Shown here: positions 49,561 to 60,618 of the stretch, piece after piece
Layout: every line of letters starts with the position of its first letter
How positions within the stretch are numbered: the first letter of the stretch is position 1
Source: Chamaea fasciata
Taxonomy: Eukaryota > Chordata > Aves > Passeriformes > Sylviidae
Assembly (NCBI GenBank): GCA_029207755.1
Contig: JARCOQ010000005.1
Span: 48,821,563-48,885,562 of the forward strand
DNA length: 64,000 bases
Direction of reading: 5' to 3'
Translations under genes and position numbers: made by a program
Notes under the pieces: model-generated
Told to the model about the DNA's origin: nothing
Database searches by the model: none
What the model saw: the letters and a program-made list of their open reading frames with translations, nothing else

Positions 49561-50960
49561 GATTAGATGAAAAGTAAAAACTTTCAAAATAATGATGCTT
49601 AGGTTTTGTGTTTTGTTTTTCAAATTTTATAAATGCTAAAAATACTGGATGCTACTGGAAATATCCTGGCAAGGATCTCTCTTTGCAGTGAGTTGATTTG
49701 TCTTGTGTTTCTGTTACCTTTTTAAGTAGCATGTTTCTTACACTTCTGCCTGAACAATTCTATATATTAAAAAGCTGAAGCTGTTTAAAATAAAACATGA
49801 GAGAAAGAACAGTATTTAGAATGGAAAATGCTGTTCTAGAACAGTCAGTGCTAAAGTGCTGGCAGAATCACACGAGGTTCTGATCAATTAAGTAAAATAG
49901 TAAAAATTTCTATGGAACACTGGCACATGTGGGGATTTGGGCTGTGTGCCAAACTGTCAAAATCGGGGTGGGGTCACTGTTTGGGTTGGCCCTGTGAGGA
50001 AGGCTAAAAGGCTGCTGCATGAGAAAAAGGGAGTTTAAAGCTATGAAGCCACAATCAAAGATCACTTCTTTAGCATCATGCACCATGGGCAGCCACAGCA
50101 GCAACAGTGTGTGTGAGAGAAGAGCATAAAGCAGAAGGCTGTGAGAGCAGGGATGTTTTTAAATGGTGTGGAGTTTTCCAAGGTGGTATGAGGAAATGCC
50201 TGAAGGCACAAGTAGGAGAGACTACCAAATATAATTTATGTGATATTGGTATAGCTACTTTGTAGCAGAGATTTGTTCCAAGAAAAGGCAGTCATTCAAT
50301 CTTTTTGTTGTCATTTGGTCTTTTTGTCTTACCTGGCTCTGTGACCCATGAGAATAGGTGCAAAAAATGAGTGCTACTAGCAGGAGGAAACGTGTTCATT
50401 TCTAAGTGTTAGGCAATTGGAAAAAAAAAAAAAAAAAGGAAATTATGGATCAGTTTTCCCAGCTCCACAAATGTGAGAAGCAGTGACTGGCTTATTGTGT
50501 TCACCCTATACATTTTGCTTTAAACTGAATGCTGAGAACGGATTCTTCTTAAAAACTGTGTCTCTAAGGGCCTCAGCTCCACTTGCTTCCCCCAGCATGG
50601 TGCTGTTATGCACAGAGCAGGCTCCGTGGTTATAGTGGTATAACCTTTGATTCCTAGGTGTTGAATTACCCTTTTCTATTGTCAGGATTTCAGGGAAGTG
50701 GAGACCTGTTATCAAAGTAAGCAGTGGTGTGAGGTGGAAACGCACTGCCTGCCTTCTTGTAAAGGAGGTGCTGTTTTAGGACTAGGATCCTTTTCCCTCT
50801 TCACCAGACATGAGCCTTTGGTTCTGAGAGTGCATTGCTACAAAGGGGGTTGTTGACACTGAGGTCATCTATTCCCTTTAAATGGACTCCTTCATAATGC
50901 TTTTCAGCAGATCCTCATTTGAGAAGGTAAAAACCAGGTTTGTTGATTTGATCTTTTTCT
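49561..50960. other. intergenic, no gene seen
   Basis: AT-rich DNA with short frames only and an A17 run near 50420. No motif or mobile element recognised. Confidence 0.45.
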
Positions 50961-50964
50961 GCAG

Positions 50965-51165
50965 AGGACAAGCTCTTGCATGGGTACTATTTTGTCATAC
51001 AAAACAGTGCAAACTATACTTTGCCTTTATCTGCAGACAAGACCTTACTGTGGTGGATAACGCCAGTGAAATGCATGTCCAAAGTGCTCTCCTTCATCAC
51101 TTCTGTCTTCTCTTCTTTGGCCTTCTCCGGAGTGTCTCTACTGCAAATCATCTCTAAATACCCAG
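50965..51165 (+). CDS. candidate exon of an unknown membrane protein
   Basis: A 201-base open segment with a very good acceptor (TGATCTTTTTCTGCAG, AG at 50963-50964) and a fair donor (CCCAG|GTAGAG at 51166). It is phase 1-1 symmetric, as in many cell-surface protein exons. It would encode about 66 residues: a polar part with an N-glycosylation sequon (NYT), WWITPVKC, then about 22 hydrophobic residues (VLSFITSVFSSLAFSGVSLL) and SKYPG. I do not recognise the family and found no partner exons in phase. It could be chance. Confidence 0.22.
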
Positions 51166-51169
51166 GTAG

Positions 51170-54100
51170 AGCTGGTTCTTTATCAAGGGAAGTGCTTGAC
51201 TGAACAGCACCCCCAAAAAATGGTTACTATGGCTCTGGTTTGCACTGCTGTCCTACCCAGCAGTGCCATAGAGGTGTGCGAGCCGGGGCCAAGGGCAGGG
51301 GTCTCTTGTTCCAGCTGGGCTGTCTCTTGGAAAGTCTTGGCCTTCTTTGAGCCCTTGACCATGTGATTGTGACCCCACGAGACAAGGATTTAGGGAAGGC
51401 AGTGAGTGAAGCCACCAGATGGTGCCCTAGGTCCTCTCTGCTCTCTTTCCTGTCCCGTATGTCCACACGCCCCCGCCAGCTTCCCTGGTAACCCCCAGAC
51501 CACGGACTCCCCGGGGGTGGGCAGCTACAGCCATGCCAAACATCCCCAGCCATGACTGTCTTCTACCCCTGGGCTGGTGACTCTGACACTCCTCGAGGCT
51601 CTGTGCCGTGGCCCAGGTGTCACCAGCACCTGTGAAGAGATGGGGACAGGACAGGTTCCCCTCTTTTGCGTCCATGATGTCTGGAGCAATTGCTTCATCA
51701 GATATGGATGTCTTGGCACAGGACTACCCATGCAAGGGAGAGTGGCTGCTGACACCATCACTGGGTCAGAGTGGCATCTGAAACGCAAAATTAGTCAGCT
51801 GTTTGGGGCTGCTTGGAATTGCCACCACTTTCTTTCACCATTTGGAAATGGCATCTTATCTTGGGTTTGGGAAGATTTACTGTGTGTCTGTGGTGAAAAA
51901 AATCCTTTGCACCATATGCTGCTTCTCTTCTTTACTATGTCAGGAGACTGATGAAGGCTCAGATACTGCTCTTTCGTGTTTTGGGATTCTGTGGTGGTCA
52001 AGATTTGCAATGCACAGTGAATTATCATTGAGAGTTTATAAAGGAAAACAGAGCAGCTCAGAGAGCACCAGTGATCTCCAAGAGAAGAATGTGAACCTTC
52101 AGTGTGTCCTCTTGCCTGATTCTCGGACAAGCCAGGCTCTACTTACTGTGAGAGATGAAATGTTTTTCTTTCTTAATATTAAAGTAGAAATGCAGATTAC
52201 TATTAGTAAATAGTATGTCACTAGGTCCTTCACTATTAATAACGAGGCCTGTAAACTGCTGGAATGTGTTGTGAGCTGTGAATCTTCAATGTTCACAGCA
52301 TCTGTGCATCACAGAGCTGCCACTATGCAGCTGCCTAAGGACAAAGTGTGATGGTGCCCTGACAATACCAGGCAGGTTCCTATGGGAAGTGACACAGAGG
52401 AGATGCTGCTTCTGGGGGAAGAACTGTTTCAGCAGGAGGGGTGGGCTCCAGTTCCAGGAGGAAAACTTTCTCACTAGCTGATGAACCTCTCTTAGAGCTC
52501 CTCTTTTCCTTCAGCTTTTTGAAATATGTGGGTTGTATTGTATTGCTCTGGGCCACATGAAGATTTGGATATACAGCTGGTAGGGCCAGGCAGGTCAGCC
52601 ACCCTGCTTTAAAGAGTTAGAACATAATTATCCAAATTGGAACAGGGTGAACATGAAAAAGCTAACATATGGGCTTCTTCAAAACGTTATGTCTTTTAAT
52701 AACCTGTCAGGGCCTCTTGTTTCTATCCCATCTGAAAGATTCATCTGCCTACAATTTTGTGCAATGATATCTGAGCACTTCCAGGGGTAACAATTGTATC
52801 CAAAATACTTATGGCATAGTGAGCTTCCCTCCCTTGTGAGAGAATTAATGCTGTAATGCCTGTAATGGTGCTTTTGGCACTGATACGTGCTATTAAGATC
52901 AGAGGTTTCAGAAGTTCTTGCAAGGCTCAGTATGTCATTTCAGCTTCATGCCTGGAAAAAATGGAGACTCAGGAGCTTAAATGACTTTTCCAAGATTGCA
53001 GAGCGTAAGAGGTGGTTTGGAACAGAATTCAGGTTTCTATGCTCTTATTTCTATCAGGTTGTCCAGGAAGAAGCTAGTAGCTGGGTAAGTAAGAGCTGTT
53101 GAGCTACTTATAGTTTAGGGAAAAAGAAAGTTTCTTCCTGAGTCACCAGCACTGGGTTCTGCAGCACTTTGCTTTTCATTTTTGATTTCTCATGCAGGTA
53201 TCAATCAGATTCACATCTGCCTAGCTGAGGTAGCAAAGCTGCAGAAGAAGTTACTCCTCTCTTTTACAGAGGCATTGACTATTTTGGCAGTGAGGAAAGC
53301 TCATCAGATCAAAATTGCCATCGGAAGTCCAAATATGTATGCCATAATTCCCCCAATAAATGTTTACAGAGGGAATGTGCTGAGTTGTTGCTCATCCAAC
53401 CCATAAAGTCTTTCTGATTAGTGAAGAAGTTCTGAGCTCATGGAGAAGAAAGCAAATGACTGCAGCTGAGTTGCAAAGGCTTTCTCCACTCTCAAGGAAG
53501 GGAGGCAGGGAAGTCCCTAGGATCACAACAATTAGATGCTGGAGAAGGAGGTGTGAGGAGAGGTGATAATGCTGATAATTATGTGAATGGAAATGCTTGC
53601 CATTCTTTTTAATGTTTAAAGGAAACCATAGTTTTGAAGTGATGTAATTCCTGCTCAGTTGGACTGTTTATTCAAGCAGTGCAGCAAAATTTCATCTTGG
53701 CTCCCACTCTTGGGATTTCTGTACGCTTTCAGACTCATTCAGGTAAAGGCAGTGTGTGGATCTGAAGTATGCAGCTCTTCCAGCATGGGCCTCTGTACAG
53801 ACTGGCCCTTTGCTAAGGAACGTGCAGAACACAGATGGGGGTTCCGAAGGAACCACTTTAATAGAAGGAATTGTAACTGTTGTCTCCAAATATTTGAAAT
53901 CTTGCTGTCCATAAAAATCAGGTTACCTATTTTGGGTTCTTGCAGAGCTAAAATGAATGCAGCATCTCTCATTTCCAGTCATGATAAGTCACTAGACATC
54001 AATTCTTAATTGCTTGATTAATCTGGAATTTTCAGAGCTGACAGTGCCTGTCTGAGCACTTAGACAAGAGCTACATTAAAAAGAAAGGAGAAAATGCTTG

Positions 54101-55254
54101 TTTTTTCTTATTTTTTCCTTTTCTATAAGCATGATCTGCAAGGTAAGAGCATGAAATTACAGAGGTTTGTAACATACATTGTCCTGAGAAAAATGGACCA
54201 TTAACCAGAGTGCAAACGAAACAGTCACAGGTTTGTGATAAGCTAGGGGTGGTGATGAATTAATTTTAGCATATGCTTCAGCAATTCCCCACAAGATTAT
54301 GTCAAATATTAGTCCGCTTACATTTGCTGTATATTTGTGTGTGTTAGGCCATGTTTTTCATTTACATAAATTAACAGAAAGGTTTCCTTCATGAAGATCA
54401 TGACATTTCTGTGTAGAGAAAGACAGTTTAAGGCCAACACTTATGGGGGACTATACCTTTGTGTGCTTTGTGTATGGATGGACTGATAATGATCACTGCA
54501 CATGCCTCCCTAAAGGGTGGTGGTAAAAAAAATATAGACCAAATTAAAAAAAAAAACAACAACAAAACAAAACATTCAGACTCCCAATCTCCCAATAGAA
54601 CATTTATAAAATTGTTTGGGCCTTTTTTTCCCCCCTTTTTTTCTTCCCCCCAGCAATGAGTATGTGGCACACCTGGCCTGAGTAGTGACATGGTGTTATC
54701 AGTACTTGATTTGAACCAACATATTATACTGTCAGGTCTCCTTTTCTGTATGACAGGCAGGCTAGAATATATGATGGCACAATATGATGTAAAGGTGTTA
54801 TGGGTGCCAGCTTTCCTATGTTACATCTTATCTTGGTCTCATCTCCATAATTACGGAATATTAAAGATTTCTTTCATTCTAATTAACTGCTGTATCTGTC
54901 ACAGACCTCAGAAGAGGTTAGTGCTGTCCAAGACATCTACTCAAAGGTCTCTGTAATTCAAATGAGTGTATATTGAAACATCACTGCTGTTTTTTTCCAA
55001 ATGGTTGAGCCAGTGACATCTCTAGGAAATCATAGTGATAAAAGGGAAAATTCTGACAATAGACCTCCCCCCCCTCCCCCGCAGCCCCTCTGAATACAAG
55101 ACTCCATCCATGGTTATCTACATGGTTATTTTGGACTACAAGTGCGTCCAGCAATGGTGTGGAGAAGGGAGATTTCCATGTACTGGGCTGAAATCTATTG
55201 CTCTGTAGATGTCCCAATCAGTGAGCAGTTAAATGGTCCCAAAGGCATTTTGTC
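51170..55254. other. intergenic, no gene supported
   Basis: About 4 kb with no confirmed exon. A frame near 51944-52213 follows a fair acceptor but has no family motif and does not continue the 51-kb segment in phase beyond two codons. Low-complexity A/C-rich sequence sits near 54545-54575 and C-rich runs near 55065-55082. Confidence 0.4.
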
Positions 55255-55608
55255 CTCATGTGTCACTGTGGAGTCGGAGACAGGGACGCAACATTAACAC
55301 ACTGAGTTTTTGTAGCAATAACCCATGTTTATTGTCTGGCAGCTCCTTTTTTAGGGCTTTCAAATTTCCCACTCCTACAGACATGATTGGTCAAGGGTCT
55401 CAACCCCGCCCAGCTCACTGGCCAATGATATGGGTGTATCTGTATCCCCTTCGAAGGTGTTGGCTGAGGTCCTCTGTCTGGGTTGGAATCCGACCTATCT
55501 TCGTGGTGTCCAGGGACTTGTTTACTTCGAGCTAGGCTGGTTGAGCTGGTATCTATTAAGCCAAATTATTTGTGCAGCTATAGACCAGCTATATTTGTTA
55601 CACTCATG
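55255..55608 (-). mobile_element. solo LTR of a class II endogenous retrovirus, with TSD
   Basis: A 342-bp LTR at 55261-55602 in minus orientation (TGTAACA ... GTGACA) is flanked by perfect 6-bp direct repeats CTCATG at 55255-55260 and 55603-55608. Six-base target duplications are typical of ERVK-like (class II) integrations. Its AATAAA lies at 55328-55333 (read as TTTATT on +). It shares the internal CTCAACCAGCCTAG block, the AAGTAAA..CAAGTCCCTGGA block, the AAATTTGAA block and its overall length with the 5' LTR at 57709-58048, so both belong to one family. No internal sequence remains: it formed by LTR-LTR recombination. Confidence 0.85.
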
Positions 55609-55935
55609 TAATCCTTTCCTGCAGTCAGGGTTTCTTTAGTGATTTCTTGTGTGCTTTGCTCCACAGTCTTGTGTGAATCAGGTGATGGGAGCTCCTGTGG
55701 GATGCTATCTTGCAGTCTTGTAGATTATTGTTTCCTTCACTTCATTTACTTTATACCATTTATACTCACTCAGACAACCCTAAACAGTCTTTCTCGCTCC
55801 CTGGTGCTTCTGTGTCCCTAAAGTTCTCATCTGCAATTCCCGTGATGCTCTTCACAGTTGTTTTTTGGCCAACCTACACATGCTGTAATCCCTTCCAGCT
55901 TTTTATGTTCCTCTTTTTTTATTTCCCTCCAAGTT
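55609..55935. other. intergenic, no gene seen
   Basis: Short frames only, between the solo LTR and a CR1 remnant. Confidence 0.45.
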
Positions 55936-55939
55936 GTTG

Positions 55940-56270
55940 ACATCTAGCTAGCACCATGTTGTCCAGAACTAAACATGTCTTCAAACTGCAGTCTCACTAC
56001 TATATTAAAAAAAAAGGACTATTGCCTGTATCTCTGAGAAGAGGTCTCTGCCTTTACAACCCCAGATTAAATTAACTGCATGATTTTTTTGCTGCCATGT
56101 CACATTGCAAAAACATATTAAATCTGCTGTCTACTGTCTCCCTGAGGTCTTCTGGCATTTCTGCTTTCAGTGCTTAAGCACAGATGATTCCTCTCCTCAC
56201 CTCAGTTTCTGCCTTTCAGTAGCTCGTATGTTGTACCTACTGCCTCTGTAGACACATGGGATCATTCAGG
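55940..56270 (-). mobile_element. decayed CR1 LINE pol 3' segment
   Basis: The + strand contains CCAGAACTAAACATG near 55963, a 'TCTCACTAC' block, a 'GCTGCCATGTCACATTGC' block near 56091 and 'CTGCTGTCTACTGTCTCCCTGAGGTC' near 56125-56150 (two short parts of one conserved stretch). These follow the reverse complement of the well-known CR1 reverse transcriptase C-terminal region. The element is therefore on the minus strand, heavily mutated and without an open frame. Confidence 0.5.
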
Positions 56271-56856
56271 GTTTCTCTTTGAGGAACAGCAGTCTGATTC
56301 CTTACACATAAGTAAATTCCTTCTATTTTTTTAGCATGAAATAGTCTGTCTCCGCCATTTCCCTTCCAAGCTGCCCTATGATAATCTGCCTCAGCAATTA
56401 AAAGGCGTGTTACTCCTTTTGGTTTCCAGATTTTCCTATTTATAACTGTATAGAGCGCTGGCCTGTATGTTAATAATCTGCCACAATCTGTTTGAACGTC
56501 ACATACTGAGGATCACAGGTTGAAACACTTTTTCTGGAGAAAGGAAAATGCTGTTCTTTCCTTAGGAAGTTTCTGTCCCAAATGTCAAGAATATGGATTA
56601 GCTATTCTCTGCTGGGGAATGACATAGTAAAATGTTGCTTTGTGCAGGAGACTTTCTATGGGTGGCACAAGACTCTGAAATTAGCTTCCTTGGGAAATAA
56701 AGTCTATCACATAAACTGCCATTGACCTCATTTTCTATGGTATAAAAACAGAGTGACATGAACAGAGGAAAGGGGATGAAACTATCACGAAACCAAAACT
56801 TTGCTCTGTGCATCATTTTCTTCCGGGGGTGGCAGGGGGCAGGGGAGAGAAAGAGA

Positions 56857-57030
56857 GAAAAGAAAAGAAAAGAAAAGAAAAGAAAAGAAAAGAAAAGAAA
56901 AGAAAAGAAAAGAAAAGAAAAGAAAAGAAAAGAAAAGAAAAGAAAAGAAAAGAAAAGAAAAGAAAAGAAAAGAAAAGAAAAGAAAAGAAAAGAAAAGAAA
57001 AGAAAAGAAAAGAAAAGAAAAGAAAAGAGA
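56857..57030. repeat. AAAAG pentanucleotide microsatellite
   Basis: About 35 nearly perfect copies of AGAAA/AAAAG. Because the unit is 5 bases, all three frames stay open and give Lys/Arg/Glu-rich or, on the minus strand, Phe/Leu/Ser-rich pseudo-proteins. These are not genes. The purine-only strand could form triplex DNA. Confidence 0.95.
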
Positions 57031-57708
57031 AAACCCTTCATATGACAGATGGTAGTCAGATCAGCTAATGCAGTCCGAGAAGGTACTTGGATATTATGTT
57101 TATGAAAACAGTGTAAGAACTGATACAGAAGGGAATACATTTTATCATATTCTACTTCATAGATAAGAGAATATGGAAGAATCATATGAGGCAAGACATT
57201 AAAATGGTATTGTAGCCATGATAGTCTAAAGATCCTAGGGAAGCCAGGTTTGTGGTGAAAGGTAGTATCTTGTATTAGATCAACTGATAGAGGTAGTAAA
57301 AGCACACAAGCTATTGGGCTCAGGGTCTTTTTTATCAGATCTGACAGAAAGCAGCAATATTCAAGCTAACTACAGGTTAGATGCAATTGCTCTTAGTTTA
57401 ATCTAATTATTTTAATCAATTGGACTACTTGAGAAAAAAAAAACGGAGCACCTATGAAGTGGAAAGGGGTGTAAATAGTAGTGACTGACAGGTGCTGGTT
57501 TTCTCATGGACCTCTAGTGAAAAAGGGCTGTTTGTGCTGGTGACAAAGGAGAGGTCAGCAGGGACTCTGTAACAGGCTAGGCAGGCAATATCTCCCTTAA
57601 ATCCATAGCTTTTGTATCAAGGGATTATAAGTTTTAATGCCAAGCTTTAGCTTTTGGGAAGGTTTTGGTCTCCTTTGGGGTAAGGATTGAGGCGTTCATG
57701 TTGTTGCT
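57031..57708. other. spacer between microsatellite and provirus
   Basis: No gene or named repeat. The 6 bases before the LTR (57703-57708, GTTGCT) would be the left target duplication; the right copy lies outside the window. Confidence 0.45.
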
Positions 57709-58048
57709 TGTCACAGCTGCAGCTGGTCTGTAGCTTCCAGATAAATGTGGCCATATCAGACCCCCAAACTCAACCAGCCTAGAAGTAAAACAAGTCCCTG
57801 GATAAGGCAAGGATAGGTTGGATTCAAACCTAAACAGGAGACCCCCCAGCCAACCCTGTCCAATCCAGAATGCAGGCGTGTCACTGGTCAGGGAGCTGAG
57901 TGGTGCGGAGATCGCAACCAATCAGCTGTCGAAGCCCAGGAAATTTGAACCCCCTACAAAAGAAGGTTCGAAACAATAAACCATGCTGTTTGTTGATGAA
58001 GCCTTGGTGAGTCCTGTGTCCATCTCCAACCTATGACCCCATGTAACA
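57709..58048 (+). mobile_element. 5' LTR of the provirus
   Basis: A 340-bp LTR (TGTCACAG ... ATGTAACA), aligned by shared blocks with the solo LTR at 55261-55602. AATAAA lies at 57975-57980, about 70 bases before the LTR end, as expected for R-U5. CCAATCAG near 57918 is a likely CCAAT box. The first base after the LTR is not the start of a canonical tRNA primer site: the first TGG is about 10 bases downstream. Confidence 0.75.
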
Positions 58049-58263
58049 GTTGTTGTCTGGTAAAATCTGATGTGAGGACAGCAGCCATTTCTGCATACAG
58101 AGCAGGGGAGACAAAGGCAAAGAGAGCTGGAAAAAGAAGTGAAAAGCTGAAAAAACCAGAAGGCAAGACGCAGCCTAAGAAAGAAATGGAAAAGCTGAAA
58201 AAGTAGAAGAAAACCCCCGCTAAAGACTTGGGTGGGTGGATCTCGGTACAAGAACACCCAGCT
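58049..58263 (+). other. proviral leader
   Basis: Purine-rich, untranslated stretch between LTR and gag. It should contain the primer-binding and packaging sites, but I cannot identify a matching tRNA. Confidence 0.4.
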
Positions 58264-60618
58264 ATGCAGGTATGGACTTGCTTTCTACAGGAATGGGGAA
58301 TGAATTATGAAGAGCTGGCTCTGTTAGCCTTGCTAACCTGGGGTGAGAACCATGGGTTGGACACAACCAAAGCGGCTGTGCTTGATTTGAATACTTGAGT
58401 GCGGAATTGCTGATTTATAATTCAAGCAGCCTCCAGAGGCGACAAAAGTGCCTTAAAAGTAATAAAGCCCTGGAAACTTCTTTTGGATTTACTGAGGCAG
58501 ATAAAAACTGAGATCTGTGGTGAGGACTGAGTGCCAGATGAGGCAGCGGGAAGCATGGGCACCATGCCGGGCGTGCAGGAGAAGCAGGTGAACTAAACCG
58601 CTGCCCCGTGCTGCAGCTGCACTGCACTGAATGGGCGCTCTGCCATGAATGCCGTACCCTGCCATGCTGGACTGTGTTATCCCACCATGCGGCAGAGCCA
58701 CGGTGCCCAGCGGAGTTGTGATGCCGGGTGGCACAGCCCTTCTGGGCAGCAGAATCCCAGCAGGCGGTGAAGATGCACCATGAGGCAGTGCCATGGTGGC
58801 CAGTGGAGCTGCAGTCACGGCAGAGCCCAGGAAGGTGGCACAACTCTGCCACATGGCAAAATCCCAGCCGGCAGGGGATTGGAGGTGGGTGGTGGAGCTG
58901 CACGTGGTGGCGGTGCCTGGCGTGCCGTGAAATCCCAGCAGGCAGTGGAGTGGCAGCAAGCGGCAGAGCCCCGCCATGCTGCTGTTCTGTGCCAGGTGAG
59001 CGCTTTATAACTGTGCCACAGCCTTGTGCAGCCCCTGCAGCCATGCCAAACTCTGCAATCCTGCCAAGCGGAGGGGCCGCAGTAAGCAGTGGGGTTGCAC
59101 CGTGCCCAAGACGCTTTATCTGGGGCCATGCCACAGTGCTGGTTGGCCCCCGCAGCCCCCTTGCTGCCAGCACCAAGCACACCTCTCATCACCATGGAAA
59201 CTCCCGGGCTGCCTCTGCAGTGCTGGGCTCCGAAGCCACGCCTACGGTCCTGCCTCCATTGGCCACGCCCCCTTGCTGCTGCGACTCGGGGCTGGGCCCC
59301 AGGGACAGGTCACTAGAGATGCCCAGATGTCATCCTAATGTCACACCCAGAAGTGCACCAGGACCAGGAAACACCAACACCATGGTGCTGGACCCTGTTC
59401 CCGCTCTCCCAGTCCTGGCTCCACTCCCACAGCCAGCACGACCCCATCAAGCCAGCAGCCAAGGCTTGAACAGCCCCAAAGAACCACATTGCTGATGGAG
59501 ACACAGGACTCCCACAGAGAAAACCTGAGTCACTGCCCTGCTGCAAGTCCTGGAGAATAATCCCCTACAACACTGCTGGCACCAGCTCCAGCCCTATCGT
59601 TGTTCTGCTCAGAGGCTATCCCCACTTGCGACCCAGTCAGCTTTTGGAAAGAGGTAAAGTGAATGGCGGTTGCAAGTGGAGATATAGTGAGGGCTGAGTG
59701 AATTTCTGTGCCCATGTCTTTGCTATCATCAGAGAACTTGTGTCAGGGCGCCGGGACAGTTGCAGCAATCCCAGTTCAGCAAGGTAACAGGAATGGACCA
59801 GATAAACACATCCCTTTCAATTGGCAAGTCCTCTCCGAGTTACATCAATTAGCTGCTAAACATGGGGCCGGGTCGCCTGCAGTTGCTAGTATGCTTCAAT
59901 TCATAACTGCCAGTGAATTAACCCCCTTTGACATGAGGCAAATTGTAAAGTTACTCTGTATTCCAGTGCAATGTATGATGCTTGAAGCAGCCTGGAAAGA
60001 TTCAGCAGTTTAACAGGGACTGTTAAACTCAGAAGCTTCACAGCCGGACCCATGTTTTGGGGCAGGGGTTTCTCAACTTATGGGACTTCCTCCCATAGAA
60101 AGTCCCCAGATGCAGGCTCGCCTGAATCCCTCAATACTAGCCCAAGCAAAAGAATGCAAGCTCTAATGAAAATTACAAATATGTCTGCACCTACCCAAAG
60201 ATATTCAAGCATTAGACAAAATCCCAACAAATTATATATGCAGTTCATAGAACCTTTGCTGGATGCTATGGAAAAACAAATAATGAACAGCAAAGAAAGA
60301 AACCAATTAATACTGCAACTAGCATGAGATAACACAAAAGAGGACTGCAAAAAGATTATAGATGCATTACCCAAAGAGAATCCATCCTTACAGGAAATTA
60401 TTACTGCATGTGCTAAGGTTGGAACTGGATCATATAAGATGGATAATATTTCTAATTAGCTAATTCTATTACAGCTGCTGTTAAACTGACACCCCATTGC
60501 TTCAGACAATGTGGACAACAAGACATAGTGGTTTTGGTTTGCCAATTTTTTAATTCCCAGCCAATGCACCAAATAATGAGGTGGATTGAGTGCCCACTAG
60601 AATTATTTACTCTTTTTC
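58264..60618 (+). pseudogene. gag: broken gag (matrix, capsid, start of nucleocapsid)
   Basis: A matrix-like frame starts at ATG 58264 and hits a stop near 58397. After a GC-rich repetitive stretch, capsid homology appears: the N-terminal capsid part at about 59750-60010 (with FNWQVLSEL and ELTPFDMRQI-like blocks) ends in TAA at 60011-60013, and the C-terminal part with the major homology region (IRQNPNKLYMQF) lies at about 60165-60325 in another frame. The first zinc knuckle near 60510-60555 keeps its Cys residues but has lost the His. Multiple stops and frame changes make it non-functional. Confidence 0.7.
58500..59560 (+). repeat. GC-rich degenerate repeat inside gag
   Basis: About 1 kb of GC-rich, imperfectly repeated sequence with recurring AATCCCAGC(A/C)GG at 58753, 58860 and 58931, many GGCAGAGCC, CCATGG/CATGGCA and GTGGAGCTGCA words. 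Long frames on both strands (255 codons each) arise from the composition and carry no retroviral motif. It sits where the spacer between matrix and capsid would be. It may be an expanded gag spacer or an unrelated insertion. Confidence 0.5.

Noticed and set aside
51944..52213. A + frame after the acceptor CTTTACTATGTCAG, considered as a next exon for the 51-kb membrane segment
   Set aside because: Joining it in phase 1 meets a stop after two codons, and in its own open frame it shows no domain.
56758..57068. Lys/Arg/Glu-rich + frames and a 235-codon Phe/Leu/Ser-rich minus frame (56598-57305)
   Set aside because: They are by-products of a 5-base repeat, which keeps every frame open.
58415..59495. 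Two 255-codon frames on opposite strands
   Set aside because: They come from GC-rich repetitive DNA inside the provirus and show no domain or start context.
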